Shown: piece by piece, positions 22,835-33,680 of the stretch | How positions within the stretch are numbered: position 1 is the stretch's first letter | Layout of the letters: each line of letters begins with the position of its first letter | Assembly: GCA_963971225.1 (NCBI GenBank) | Contig: OZ020270.1 | Span: 69,632,932-69,696,931, forward strand | Length of the DNA stretch: 64,000 nucleotides | DNA from: Melieria omissa | Taxonomy: Eukaryota > Arthropoda > Insecta > Diptera > Ulidiidae | Direction of reading: 5' to 3' | Notes under the pieces: generated by a model | The model's input: only the letters and a program-made list of their open reading frames with translations | Databases searched by the model: none | What the model was told of the DNA's origin: nothing | Program-made: the position numbers and the translations under genes

Positions 22835-23160
22835 TTTTTATTTCATGAGCGAAAAGTATTACTCGGAAAATAATTTTCAGAATACAATTTTAAAAATATA
22901 ACTCACCACATGAGGCTTATTTTTGAATCAAAAACAAAAACTCGTCCCGTAATTTTTATTTTGTGTTGAAAAAATAAAACTGAAAAATAATTCTCATTCT
23001 GCAAGTGAAAAATAAAACTCAGCACATAATTTTTATTTTTCCCCAAAAAAATAAAACTCAACAAATAATTTTTATTTTCTGATCTAAAAAAAAAATCAAC
23101 AAATAATTATAATTCGGTGAACAGAAAATAAAAATCGAAAAATAAGTTTTATGTTTTGAT
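22835..23160 (+). repeat. Degenerate AT-rich tandem array
   Basis: About eight diverged copies of a 35-60 bp unit built round aataaaactcaacaaataat and tttttattttc. It sits exactly where the endonuclease N-terminus of the CR1-group element is missing. Confidence 0.7.
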
Positions 23161-23184
23161 TTATATATGTCTTGATTATATATC

Positions 23185-26000
23185 TTGTCTATGATTATAT
23201 ATGTCTTATGTGGAGACTTCAATATTAATCTATTAAGCAAAGACACTGCTGCTCTCAAATTCCTTGATTGCTTAACCGTGGTGGTTCTTTCTGTGGTAAA
23301 TACTACATCTCCAACTAGGTTCTCTCACAACTCTAGTCCTATTTTGTTAGACTTGTTCGTTGTCTCGGATGTTTCGCTTGTGTTGCTGTTTGATCAAATT
23401 TCCTTTCTATCCGATCATGATCTGATTTTCTGCACTTCGAATATTAGCCTCGCCACTGAAACCTCTAATAAATTTTACTCTTTTCGGGACTACAAATCAA
23501 TTGATTATGTTTCGCTGTTCAATGATTTGTCTTGTATAAATTGGTCGGATTGTTGTTTTTACGTACTGTTGATGATAAGCTGAATTTTTTCATTGATAAG
23601 GTCAATAATTTGTTTGAGCTACATGTTCCGCTTCGTACAAAACGTGTTCCTGGTGCAGCTCATACGTGCCCCTGGTTCACGCATTGCGTGCTCTTGGCAC
23701 TTAAGAAGCGGCATAAGGCATACAACAAATGAAAACGAAATGCTACTGCCTATAACTGGGAAACGTATAGAAAAGCCAGGAATGGTGCTACTTCTGCTGT
23801 CAGCAGAAACAAAACAATTCTCACGTCGAAACTTAGCCCGTTACTTCCACCGAAACTGCTGTGGAATAATTTGAGGCATAGATATTTGTAATAAAGAGAC
23901 TGAGGCATGTCGGATTGACCCCAATATTCTTAATGATAATTTAATTTCCAATTCTGTTTCTAGAGCGCCTTTTGTATCCATATTCCAGCGTACTCGAGTC
24001 CCTAAAATTAAATTTAAATTTGACGCGGTTAGTGAAATGGATGTTGCTCACTGCATAATGAAAATCAAGTCGAACACCATTTTACAACGCAACAATTATT
24101 CCAATAGCAAAAAAATCAGCAGCTCGTGAACTTGGTGATTTTCGTCCAATTAGTATTCTGTGCTCAATTTCCAAAGTATGTGAGTCAGTCATGGCTGAGC
24201 AGATCACCACGTACTTTAATAAGTTTAGCCTTATGTCTTCTTTACAATCAGGCTTTCACTGCTGTGGTTAAAATCTTAGATGACTTTAGAGTACCTTATG
24301 ATATGGGCCACTTGTCTTTACTCTGGCTGTTAGACTTCTCAAAAGCGTTTAATACAGTTAATCACGCAATGCTCTGTCACAAGCTTGAACGTTACTTTGA
24401 TTTTTCTGATTCTGCGGTTAACTTGCTAAAAAGCTACCTGGTTGGCAGATCTCAAAGAGTGAAGGTTGATGATGCTTTCTGTGCATTTAAGGGTATTGCC
24501 TGCGGGGTGCCTCAGGGTTCTGTCCTGTGTCCTCTGCTGTTTACGATGTTTATTAATGATATCTTCAGCAGCTGCAGTCATGTTACCATACTTGCGTATG
24601 CTGATGACCTACAATTGTACTTGTCGAGACCAATTGGGATGGTAGAGGATTTATGTGCAAGAGTTAATGACGACTTAAGGGCTATAGGTAAGTGGGCTCG
24701 GGAAACAAATTATTGTTGAACCCCCCTCAAATCATTTGTCTTACCCATATCGAGAACTGTCTCCCACTGTTCAGATCTACCACCTATTCTTCTCAACAGC
24801 GTAGAGCTGAAATTCGTTAGTAAAGTTGTCAATCTTGGGTATCAAATCAACACTACCTTGTGTGGACCACATTAATTCCGTTGTGTCGAAAGTGTATTAT
24901 GGACTACGTAATCTGAAGCGGACCTCGGCGTATGTACCAGTTGAAACTGAACGGAAGCTAGTGATTCAGTTATTGCTGCCTATCATAACATACTTGGAGG
25001 CTGTGCATTGCAAATTAGATTCCAGATTCATGCATAAGATGCAGGTTGCTTTCAATAATGTAGCTCTGTGTCAAAAGGTTTGACCACATCTCCATCTACA
25101 GCAACAAAATACTGGGTTGCAGCTTACAGAGCTACATGGAAGCAAGAAACTGCATCTTTTTGCATTAAATTGTCCATGCCAAAAAGCCCCAGTGTTTTTT
25201 TGTTTGTTTAGAGTTCACTCCTCTCTGGAGCATAGGGCCTCCACAAGACAGCCTTGTGTTCGTTACGTTAATCAGTTGTGTTGTTCTGCCAAGGTAGGTG
25301 ATTGGCCAGCCGTAGGTAGACCTAAGTGATGGTGCCATCTAACGCCGCTCAGAAACGTCGCATCCGCTCGTACCGCCATCTGTTGTGAGGAGGTTACAGC
25401 AGAATGGTTGGGCACCTCGCTAGATCAATTTGGTGCGCTGTTTTCGCAGTTGTCCGCTTCCCCTTGCAGATGTCGCTCGTGCGCCGTGTCTAACTGTTTA
25501 TTTGTTTGCTTTTATCAGCCGCACAGCGCATAATTGCGCGTACTTTTGCATGGAAGTGTGTGGAATAGGAATAATTGGGTTGGGAATCAATGAACTTGGG
25601 TATGTTGCAGGGTTTTTTTAGGGAAATTTAGAGAACAGGAAAAATCGGAAAAATTGGTTGGAAAAGTGCGGGGACCGTGTACACGGCGGGAGTTGAACCC
25701 ACGACCTCTGGGATGACAGTCTAGTGCACTCACGCTAGGCTATCGAAGGCCCCAGTATTTGTATGAAAATCTTAAGTTCTCCAAGTGTCACCGACATATG
25801 AACTTGCTACCTCCAGCCCACAATTTCCCCAACTCCAGTCGACTATTCTTTGTTAGCACCAATAGATTATGGAATTCGTTGCCCATCCATATTAAATAAA
25901 TTGCCAATAGACGCCACTTTAAGCATTCTATTTTCTTAACTCTGCCCTTCTCTCCTTTTAGCACTCTTCTTTTTTCCCCTTTTTCCTTTAAATATTAAGA
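23185..26000 (+). pseudogene. CR1-group ORF2 remnant (endonuclease end, RT, C-terminus)
   Basis: 23200-23520 is the C-terminal half of an APE endonuclease (CGDFNINLL, then SDHDLIF). The region 23530-24120 is frameshifted linker. RT is at 24126-24719 with LLDFSKAFNTVNH, GVPQGSVLCPLLF and the catalytic YADDLQLY. After TGA 24717 the thumb continues in other frames to 25330. The extreme C-terminus (FFVSTNRLWNSLP) is at 25845-25890, beyond the SINE. Many stops and frameshifts make it inactive. Confidence 0.88.
25617..25753 (-). mobile_element. tRNA-derived SINE, tRNA-Asp-like head
   Basis: On the minus strand the element starts ggggccttcgatagcctagc (A-box like), has a gtc-type anticodon loop, and a perfect B box ggttcaactcc at 25699-25689, followed by a tail ending in a ctaaaaaaacc stretch. 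The acceptor stem pairs only partly, so it is not a functional tRNA gene. It interrupts the 3' end of the CR1-group ORF2. The TSD is not clear. Confidence 0.7.
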
Positions 26001-26226
26001 TTGAATTGAATTGTTATAAACTTGTCATCAACTTGTGGCATGCAAAAGAAGTGATTCTAAAATGCCGACGTTTCTTGTAATTAAATAAATAAATAAAATA
26101 TCTCTCAAATAAAAACCATCTGTACAAAATTTCATCAAAATACGACTCTAAAAACTTTTGGTCACTCACTATATGAAACGGCGACACTATGCGTCGTTTG
26201 ATATTACCTTTTACACTTTTGGGGAT

Positions 26227-26998
26227 TCTACGGTTTCCGTGGCGCCGCCATTTGATGATGTTTTTAGATATATTGACCGAAAATAAATCGAAAATGAGGA
26301 ATAAAATGTTTCGATATCTCGCTTCGTTTTCGAGATATCGAGGTTCAAAGTTAAATTCGCAACGAATATGAATTCAATGTATATAACTGTATATTTACCG
26401 TTATATGCAATCTTACGCGAACGATATTACAGAATTATGAAGGTTTTGCTTAAGAACGATCTTTTGCTATGAAAGGATTTGAACCAAAAATACTGTGCAC
26501 ACCTGACTGTTGCCTGATGTGGTGGTGACTCCCATGAGGGTTATTTTTTTTAGCGCCCGGCCGAAGGCCGTCCACCTGGGAAAAACTTATTGCCAAAAAA
26601 ATTATGGCTTGGAACTATGGATTTGAACAAAAATACTGTGCACACCTGACTGCTGCCTGATGTGGTGGTCACTCCCATGAGGGTTATTTTTTTAGCGCCC
26701 GGCCAAAGGCCGGCCACTCGGGAAAAACGTATTGCCAAGAAAACTATGGCTTTCGGGAAAACTGTATGCACCTCTGGGATTGCGAAAAAAGCGCTGATCT
26801 GGTAAGATTGCATATAACGGTAAATCTACAGTTATATAACAGTTACATTGAATTCATATTCGTTGCGAATTTAACTTTGAACCTCGATATCTCGAAAACG
26901 AAGCGAGATATCGAAAAATTGTATTCCTCATTTTCGACTTATTTTCGGTCAATCTATCTAAAAACATCATCAAATGGCGGCGCCACGGAAACCATAGA
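26227..26998. mobile_element. Foldback element with 200-bp inverted arms
   Basis: The arms 26227-26427 and 26800-26998 are inverted copies of about 200 bp at roughly 95 percent identity (they share ccgtggcgccgccatttgat). The centre (26471-26770) is a tandem pair of a 155-bp unit with the self-complementary core ggccgaaggcc. No protein and no certain TSD were found. The outer end abuts the RNase H fragment at 26999. Confidence 0.88.
26471..26770 (+). repeat. Two tandem 155-bp units inside the foldback
   Basis: Both units contain actgtgcacacctgactg, a cctgatgtggtggt word, then gagggttattttttt and gcgcccggcc-aaggcc. They differ by scattered substitutions. No reading frame spans them. Confidence 0.88.
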
Positions 26999-27205
26999 CG
27001 TGCCCACTTATGGATCCAAGATGGAAAACAATGCTAGTGCGGGCATTTACTGTGAATCACTAGGAATATCAGAATCTTACAGACTTCCTGACATGGCAAC
27101 AATCATTCAAGCGAAAGTATTTACGATTGAAAAAACAGCACAGCAAACGTACGTAATAAATCAATAGCTATCCTTTGCGACAGCCAGGCCGCACTTACAG
27201 CGTTA

Positions 27206-27667
27206 TGCCCGGAACACATAGATGACGGCAGTGACCCGGCCACGCGACCGCAAGATGGCGTCGGCTTCAATGGTCGCGGTGTACTTGGCAACGTCATTAC
27301 AATGATGGCGGCAGCAGCAGCACAACAATCATATGTTTTGTGACGCTGACATTTTCATAAGTTCGTATTTGTTGAAGTTGAACAATTAATAGTTATTTTA
27401 AAACCGTTCGTTAATTTAACAAAATAACAAATACTACGCATTTGGCTCATGAAGCAGCTGAGCAAAGTATCGATGTTGCCAATTTAAGCAGTGATACCAA
27501 TTGCTTTGGTTTTGTCGACTACGAAAAAAATACTAGCTCTTGGCAACAGCGACATCTGTGTTCTTGTTATTGTGCTGTCGTTAAAATACTCGTTCTCATA
27601 CGATTGTTCCGATTCTATATTTTTACAGCAGCGGTTGTGCCGCTACCGTCGTCTATGTATTCGGGCA
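27206..27667. mobile_element. MITE with TTA duplication inside the RNase H frame
   Basis: TIRs are tgcccggaacacatagatga on the left and tgcccgaatacatagacgac (inverted) on the right. The TSD TTA lies at 27203-27205 and 27668-27670, as in PIF/Harbinger-type MITEs. The 462 bp include a short open frame starting at 27442 that I cannot identify. Confidence 0.85.
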
Positions 27668-27714
27668 TTAAACGCTGTCTGCATACAGCCCCAATTAGTA
27701 AACCATAATAATAT

Positions 27715-28172
27715 TGTAACGATAAGACAGTCTGTCGCTGTGCAAAGAAACCCTGTCGCTACGCGCCGTGCTATAATTCAATCTGGCAACGACGGCCGCG
27801 ATAATAAGGGAAACTTTTAGGCCAACCTGGCAATGATGGAAACTTTTAGTCCAACCTGGCAATGATGGCAACTTCTAGTCCAACCTGGCAATGATGGTCG
27901 CGATCATGTGCGAGAACGATCTGCGCGATGGCCGGACAGATATAAAAGGCAGCCAGGTGCGGCGCAGCGAGTCAGTCTGATTTCGACTAGTGAAGGTGCC
28001 ACACGGCGTAATTAAGCAAATAATTAAGTGTAAAGACAGTAAAGTGTGAAATTGGCGAAATAAAGTGATTGTTGGTTTTCATTGACTGCGTTTGGATAAT
28101 TAAAGTTGTTTTATCTTCAAATTGCACAATCCAGTGATACGTACTAGCCCACTAGAACTAGCATTCGTAACA
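27715..28172 (+). repeat. 5' LTR (458 bp) of the tRNA-Leu gypsy element
   Basis: Contains a threefold caacctggcaatgatgg repeat (27822-27896), a tataaaa box at 27940-27946 followed about 25 bp later by a cagtctgattt start-like word, and an aataaa signal at 28058-28063. A solo copy of the same LTR is at 33475-35092. Confidence 0.93.
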
Positions 28173-28191
28173 TTTGGTGTCAGAAGTGGGA
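28173..28191 (+). promoter_or_regulatory. Primer binding site (tRNA-Leu type)
   Basis: The stretch beginning tggtgtcagaagtgg at 28175 lies directly after the LTR and complements the acceptor end of a tRNA-Leu. The tRNA assignment is from memory. Confidence 0.75.
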
Positions 28192-28257
28192 TTGTGGAAA
28201 ATTGAAAATAAACAAAAAATAAAAATAAAAAAACTAAATAAATAAAAGCACGGACAT

Positions 28258-29100
28258 GGTTAAACTCGAGCTGCTGAAGAAGGAGCTGGCTGCGTGGAAT
28301 TTGCCGATTGCTGGCGGGAAAGTGGAGTTGCAACTGCGCTTGCGAGAGGCGTGTGAGGCATGAGGCATCGATTGGGCTGCGCACGAGTTCGGAACGCAGA
28401 AGCTAGAGACGTCGGCTGCAGCGGCTGCGCCACCACAAGCAATGGACATGAGCCAGCTTATGGTTGCAATGAAAGGCATGTTCGAGACTTCCAATCGTGA
28501 AATGTCGGCGCAGATGGCGGCAAAACTTGAAAATGTAAATCGGGAGTTGTCCAAGCCAGCTTCAGGAAAATTCGGCGCGCTTGGAGCGGAAAGTGGAGGA
28601 AATCTCAGACAGGATTAATGGGAAAGTCGAGCACCTGAAGACGCGAGTAGAGCACTTGGATAAACGAGTCGATGACCTGGATGATTCCTGAACAAACGAG
28701 TTGATAGTCTGGAGGACTCGATGAACAGAAAAATGGACGAGCGGCTTAGAGAGGTACAGCCGCGAGAATGGTTGCCGCCGGTTCCGGAAAGTGTTCCCAC
28801 CCAAGCAGAAGTGCCTACTTATGATGGGACTACGCCGTTCGATACATTCAAGCTGCAATTTGACCTGGCTGCTCTGGAAAATCAGTGGACCGATGTAACG
28901 AAAGCTCGGAGATTGGCGCTGGCTCTTAAAGGTGCTACGGCTGAGGTAATAAAATCAGTTCCAGAATGTTTACGAAGTGAGTACGAGACCGTCATAAGGG
29001 CGCTGGCAGCCAAATACAGCGACGAGCACAACAGAACGCTGTACTACTGTGAGCTGGAGAATCGCAGGCAAAGGGCCAACAGCACCATAGAGCCTTCTTC
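28258..29100 (+). pseudogene. gag remnant of the tRNA-Leu gypsy element
   Basis: ATG at 28258 begins a basic, SAP-like helix (KLELLKKELAAWNLPIAGGK), stopped by TGA at 28357-28361, then an Ala-rich and a coiled region, and a further frame from 28721 with [18 protein letters not shown], the start of a gypsy capsid domain. At about 29090 the frame passes directly into RT sequence, so the zinc knuckle, protease and the beginning of RT are deleted. Confidence 0.85.
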
Positions 29101-29682
29101 GGGCCCCTGGTGCTCGCCGGTCGTGCTAGTCAAGAAAAAGGATGGCAGTACCAGGTTTTGTGTGGACTATCGGAAGCTCAATAATGTGACCAAGAAGGAC
29201 AGTTATCCACTATCGCGGATCGATGACACCCTCGACACGCTGTCAGCGGCTATTGGCAGGTAGAGCTTGCAGACAAGGACAAGGAGAAAACGGCTTTCAG
29301 TGTTGGCGATGGTTTGTGGCAGTTCACCGTCATGCCGTTTGGACTCTGCAACGCACCAGCAACATTCGAGCGGCTAATGGAACGCGTGCTAAAACGGCTG
29401 CATTGGCGGACGTGTCTGGTGTACCTCGACGACATAATCGTGATGGGTAAAAACTTCGACGACCACCTGGGAAAGCTGGTACTCGCTGTTCCAAAAGGAG
29501 GTCAAGTATCTGGGTCATACGGTTTCCGCCCGCGGAGTACATACGGATGAAGGCAAAATCACGGCGGTGAAGGAGTGGCCCCGGCCACGCAATCTACACG
29601 AACTCCGCAGTTTCCTGGGCCTGTGCACATACTACCGCCGATTTGTTCCGGGATTCGCGAACATAGCCAGCAGGTGCCTTAA
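29090..29682 (+). pseudogene. pol (RT) remnant of the tRNA-Leu gypsy element
   Basis: The RT reads [26 protein letters not shown], then after a frameshift at about 29262 FSVGDGLWQFTVMPFGLCNA and the catalytic YLDDIIV (29423-29443). Another frameshift near 29475 precedes the connection segment (SFLGLCTYYRRFVPGFA). Reading ends at 29682; RNase H and integrase are gone. Confidence 0.9.
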
Positions 29683-30978
29683 AATATGCAAAGTTTTTAA
29701 TTTTTTTTGTTTTGAGTAATTCAAAATTTGTTTTGTTGTTTGCTTGTATTCCGACTGTAAATGGAACATATAAAAGGGCATATTTTGAGGCCGTTGATTT
29801 TTTAAGGAAAAAGTATGAAAATTGATGAAAATCACGATGGCACATTTTTCCTATTATTTCGATAAGAATGAACCACGCCAAATAATTTTTCTGTGTTGTA
29901 TAATTTGATGTTTCCGCTTTCATTTAACAGCTAACTCATTAATAGATTTAAGAAAAATGTGCATGTTTTTCACCATCCAAGAAAACACCTTGAAATTCCA
30001 TATTTTCCGACTTTGAGGTCCAATTACCGCGAAATCGTAAAACTTATATAAATATATTACATTGGAAAAGAAGCCGTGAGGTTTTGTAAATGCCACAAAG
30101 TAAAAATCATGTCAACCGGTTTATTGGTTTAGTAATTACATGAAAAAAGTCAGAGAAAATCCGAAAAAGCGACACGCCCATTTTTTGCCAAAACGGAAAC
30201 TAAGTTTTAAAAACGGCTTGCGGATTCGAAATCAGCGGTACCTCATTACCCTAGAGCTGATGTCAAACCCAGAAAAGCCATTTTGCTGTTGATCAGTGTA
30301 ATTAAGTGTATAGACAGTAAAGTGTGAAATTGGTAAAATAAAGTGATTGTTGGTTTTCATTGACTGCGTTTGGATAATTAAAGTTGTTTTACCTTCAAAT
30401 TGCACAATCCAGTGATACGTACTAGCTAGGGATCGCAATTTTTTGCCATTTTGCGATCCCGGGATTTTCGGGATTGAAAAGTCAAATCCCGGGATCCCGG
30501 GATTCAAATAACAAATTTTTTAAATAAAACAATTTTACCAAATTGCATAAATACTTGTTTATAATATATTTACCATAAAAATGGACACAGTTTAATCACA
30601 TTTGGGGTAGTTTTAAGATTTTTTATCTTGAATTTAATCACATTGTAAGGCGGAAAGGGAGGCAGTCGGTGTTGAGTCGTCGAAGTGGTTGGTTGTGCGC
30701 GGCACATCACCAAAATCCAGTTGTCATTTACAATCAGTTGTCAATTACATTCAAAATTGTCAGTTTAAATTTAAATCAAATAAATAAACATAGTCATCCT
30801 TGACAACATTTTGTTTAACTTAAAAGTTTTTCATTTGACATTTAAGTTCAGTTTGATAACATTTTGTTTTATCCAAAAATGACACTTAAACATAACTTAT
30901 TGCTTTGCATCAAATGTATCATAAAGTACATATATACGCATATTTGATAAAAAAAATAAAATAGTTAATTTGTTAGTA

Positions 30979-31504
30979 TTGGGTGTACAAGTAGAAAACC
31001 GCCGTTTTTTTTTCATAATTTGAGGCTTTATTGCGTATAGCAAGGGAAATGGGTTGCTGAGTCACACCCAAAGAATCCGCGAGTTCTTGTTGCGTCTGAC
31101 AAGAATCTTCATCCAACAGAGTCTCCAAAGCTGCATCTTCAAACTTTTTCACGGGACCCTTGTCTTTCACGTCATAATCACCATTTTTGAATTTCACGAA
31201 CCATTCTCGACACGTTCTTTCACTGATACACGACTCACTATAAGTTGCTACAATCATTCGACGCGCTTCAGCTGCAGATTTTTTCGAATGAAACGCGAAA
31301 AGCAAAATCTCCCGCAAATGACGCTTATTCGGTTCAAATTTCGACATCTTCACGCACCAACAAAAAATGGACAAGCGAGATGATGTGGAGTTGTTAACCG
31401 ATATCTTAGCTTGCCATGTGATGTTTCTGATCGGAATTCTCTCACCGATTTCCAAAGGTGGCACCACCCAGTGGAAAACGGCGGTTTTCTACTTGTACAC
31501 CTGA
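30979..31504 (-). mobile_element. Internally deleted mariner element
   Basis: TIRs contain ggtgtacaagtagaaaaccg, close to the Mos1-type mariner end, and the TSD is TA (30977-30978, 31505-31506). Only 526 bp remain against about 1.3 kb for a complete mariner. It splits the hAT copy and is therefore younger. Confidence 0.92.
31010..31347 (-). pseudogene. mariner transposase, N-terminal DNA-binding half only
   Basis: From ATG 31347 the minus strand reads FEPNKRHLREILLFAF, then SERTCREWFVKFKNGDYDV and LGVTQQPISLAI, the paired helix-turn-helix region of mariner transposases. The frame then jumps into the opposite TIR, so the DDE catalytic domain is deleted. Such remnants can still bind TIRs but cannot cut. 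Confidence 0.88.
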
Positions 31505-32416
31505 TACTTTTAGTTTTACTTCGATTATTTCGATAAAAAAGTTAAGCGTTGTGATTAACTAAAAACTGAGATCTTAAAAATACTAAGGCATTAAATGTTT
31601 TGCCCTCTAATCTAGAGCGAAATTTATTGCAAATAAACCCTGCTGAGAGAAAACATCTTTCAGATTCAACACTTGCTGGTTGAATGCTTAGTAAATAATT
31701 ATAAGCCTTTTGCAAAAGACGCCCTCTATCCCCTCCCTCCTCCTTCAGATAAGGAATTGGGTTTTTGTGCTTTTGAACTTTGAAGCATCTTTTGCAATCC
31801 CGAAAATCCCGGGATTAAAAGATTTGAATCCCGGGATTTTCGGGACTGGAAAAAGTCCGGGATCCCGGGATCCCGGGATTGCGATGCCTAGTACTAGCCC
31901 ACTAGAACTAGCATTCGTAACAATATGTCTCTTGCGGAACAAGTACTTGCTTTTCCAGTGGCTATAAAAGATAAAATCTGAAAGCAATTCCTGTCTGAGG
32001 CCAACTGCAAGTGGAAATCCACAGAGGATTGCAGGATATCGAGAGTGATTTGGCCTTCTTACAAGTACTTGACAGATATAGTACGAAAGAATCTCCGCAG
32101 TCTGCGCGGCGTATTGTACGCATTGTAGGTGATCATGCTGCAGAAACGCAAATGAGAAAGAAATAATCTCACGCTTTCTATGTAACTGTCCAGCCCTAGC
32201 GCGTACAAAGATATCTTCTTGGAAGCACCATTCTTCAAAACCTTAAGAGATCTCTCAGTAGTGGAACTCCGCATAACCTTGCGGATAAAGCAAAATGGAT
32301 GTAAAGGAAAAGTACATCGGTCATATACAAGTATCTCCCAAGCTTAAAAGTTCACCAACGTCCTGGTACTAAAACAGCAACCTTGCGCTACTTAGACTTG
32401 AATTATATATACACTA

Positions 32417-32838
32417 AGGTGGGTCGCGAAAAAAAAAATTTGTGTTGTCACCACCTAAAAATAAAATTCAGAGTGTTTAATGACTATTTGGAAAATATTG
32501 CGATTCTGAGGTAAGCCAATTGTGAGCGGTTTTGCTTCAAAAATAATTATAATTATCATGTTTTTTGGGTGTAACTTTTTTGTTGTTGGACATTTTCGAA
32601 TAATTTTTTTGTACAATCCAAAAACTCCTGAAGGTTTATCTAACAAAAAAAATTATTCGAAAATGTCCAACAACAAAAAAGTTACACCCAAAAAACATGA
32701 TAATTAGAGGTATTTTTGAAGCAAAACCGCTCACAATTGGCTTACCTCAGAATCGCAATATTTTCCATATAGTCATTAAACACTCTGAATTTTATTTTTA
32801 GGTGGTGACAACACAAATTTTTTTTTCGCGACCCACCT
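32417..32838. mobile_element. Near-palindromic foldback MITE
   Basis: Arms 32417-32616 and 32641-32838 are inverted copies starting aggtgggtcgcgaaaaaaaa. A candidate 10-bp TSD atatacacta lies at 32407-32416 and 32841-32850 (two extra bases, ta, sit on the right), the length expected of Mutator-like elements. The mirrored reading frames on both strands are a consequence of the palindrome, not genes. Confidence 0.85.
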
Positions 32839-32861
32839 TAATATACACTAGTCAGAATAAG

Positions 32862-33194
32862 CAGCCGCCGTGGCTCAGTTAGTTAGTGCGTTGGACAACG
32901 AGTCAAAGGCAGCAACCGCAGGTTCAAATACTGCCTGTAATAACACCTAAAAAATAACGGGAAACTCGTTTTCTCTTTCGGTGGCTGTCCTCTCAGATGG
33001 AAATGGCAAACCTCTGAGAGTAAAAATTGCCTATAAAAAAGCTCCCAACCTGCCGTTCGGAACCGGCATAAAACTGTAGGTCCCTTCCACCCGCGTACAA
33101 AATTCACACGCACAACACGGGTGGCTGCGGGAAGCTAGGCCTTAGTCTCGCGTAAGCGGGCTGTCGTGCCAGTCAATTATTTAAAAATTATTAT
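32862..33194 (+). mobile_element. tRNA-derived SINE, copy 1
   Basis: The head has an A box (tggctcagttagttagtgcg) and a B box (ggttcaaatac), followed by a tRNA-unrelated body of about 250 bp and a short A/T tail. The 13-bp TSD tagtcagaataag lies at 32849-32861 and 33195-33207. It sits inside the left Tc1-type TIR, so it is younger than it. Copy 2 at 34365-34700 is in the other orientation. Confidence 0.93.
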
Positions 33195-33680
33195 TAGTCA
33201 GAATAAGTTTGCGTACAAGAGGTACGTCGTTTTTTCATATTAAAAATAAATCACTTAAAGTAATTTTTCAAAAACAAAATATTTTTTAATATTTAATAAT
33301 AATATAAAATTTATAATAATAATATCAAAAACTTGACCATACTGTAAAAGGAGGACCAAAAACAAAATTTGTTATGAATTCAGCTCAGAAAAAGTTTGCG
33401 TACAAGATGAGGTTATGTTGTTAAAATTTAATTGAAACTAAGTTTTGTCCAACAATTAATAACTTTGTGCATATTGTAACGATAAGACAGTCTGTCGCTG
33501 TGCAAAGCAACCCTGTCGCTACGCGCCGTGCTATAATTCAATCTGGCAACGACGGCCGCCATAATAAGGGAAACTTTTAGGCCAACCTGGCAATGATGGA
33601 AATTTTAGGCCAACCTGGCAATGATGGAAACTTTTAGTCCAGCCTGGCAATGATGGTCGCGATCATTATGGCAACCTTAA

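Larger units (their letters stand above)
21667..26100 (+). mobile_element. CR1-group non-LTR retrotransposon, decayed
   Basis: ORF1 and ORF2 remnants run in order from 21780 to about 26000 and end in an aaat-repeat tail (26083-26097). The endonuclease N-terminus is replaced by an AT-rich repeat array (22835-23160), and a SINE and another short insertion break the 3' end. The clade within the CR1/L2/Crack/Daphne assemblage cannot be settled by eye. Confidence 0.82.
30427..31890 (-). mobile_element. hAT element with cccgggatt-rich ends, copy 1
   Basis: Ends tagggatcgcaat (left) and, inverted, taggcatcgcaat (right); TSD gtactagc is perfect (30419-30426, 31891-31898). Both ends are packed with atcccgggat palindromes. 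The minus strand (about 31690-31560) holds a hAT dimerisation remnant. A mariner insertion lies at 30979-31504. Copy 2, inverted, is at 53743-59847. Confidence 0.93.
27715..31922 (+). mobile_element. Ty3/gypsy LTR retrotransposon with tRNA-Leu primer site
   Basis: The 5' LTR (27715-28172, tgtaacgataag to gcattcgtaaca) is followed after two bases by tggtgtcagaagtgggatt, which matches the 3' end of a tRNA-Leu as I recall it. Gag and pol remnants follow. The 3' LTR keeps only its last part (about 30296-30426 and 31899-31922) and is split by a hAT element. The TSD atat lies at 27711-27714 and 31923-31926. Positions 29683-30295 do not match any gypsy part and are unassigned. Confidence 0.93.
30296..31922 (+). 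repeat. Partial 3' LTR split by a hAT element
   Basis: Positions 30296-30426 and 31899-31922 match the last part of the LTR at 27715-28172. The upstream part of the LTR is missing. The break falls exactly at the gtactagc TSD of the hAT insertion. Confidence 0.9.
26999..32406 (+). pseudogene. LOA/R1-type element, RNase H and C-terminal fragment split by nested insertions
   Basis: Three pieces read in one direction: 26999-27205 (GSKMENNASAGIY, then LCDSQAALTAL, RNase H motifs of I/R1/LOA-type elements), 27668-27714, and 31923-32290 (SLAEQVLAFPVA, SRFLCNCPALAR, the Cys-rich C-terminal end). Removing the MITE (27206-27667) and the gypsy element (27715-31922), each with one TSD, restores a continuous frame across both junctions, proving they are insertions. 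It is also broken by internal stops, and no RT remains. Confidence 0.85.

Noticed and set aside
25672..25753. tRNA-Asp gene on the minus strand
   Set aside because: The A and B boxes and a gtc-like anticodon are visible, but the acceptor stem pairs only partly and the sequence continues into a SINE body and tail, so a SINE is the better reading.
27442..27708. ORF of 88 codons as a host gene
   Set aside because: It starts inside the TTA-flanked MITE (27206-27667) and runs across its border, so it cannot be one ancestral gene; no motif is recognisable.
27940..27946. Host promoter at the tataaaa box
   Set aside because: It lies in an LTR, is repeated in the solo LTR copy and therefore belongs to the gypsy element.
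32455..32707. Two mirrored reading frames on opposite strands
   Set aside because: They are produced by the palindromic arms of the foldback MITE at 32417-32838 and are images of each other.
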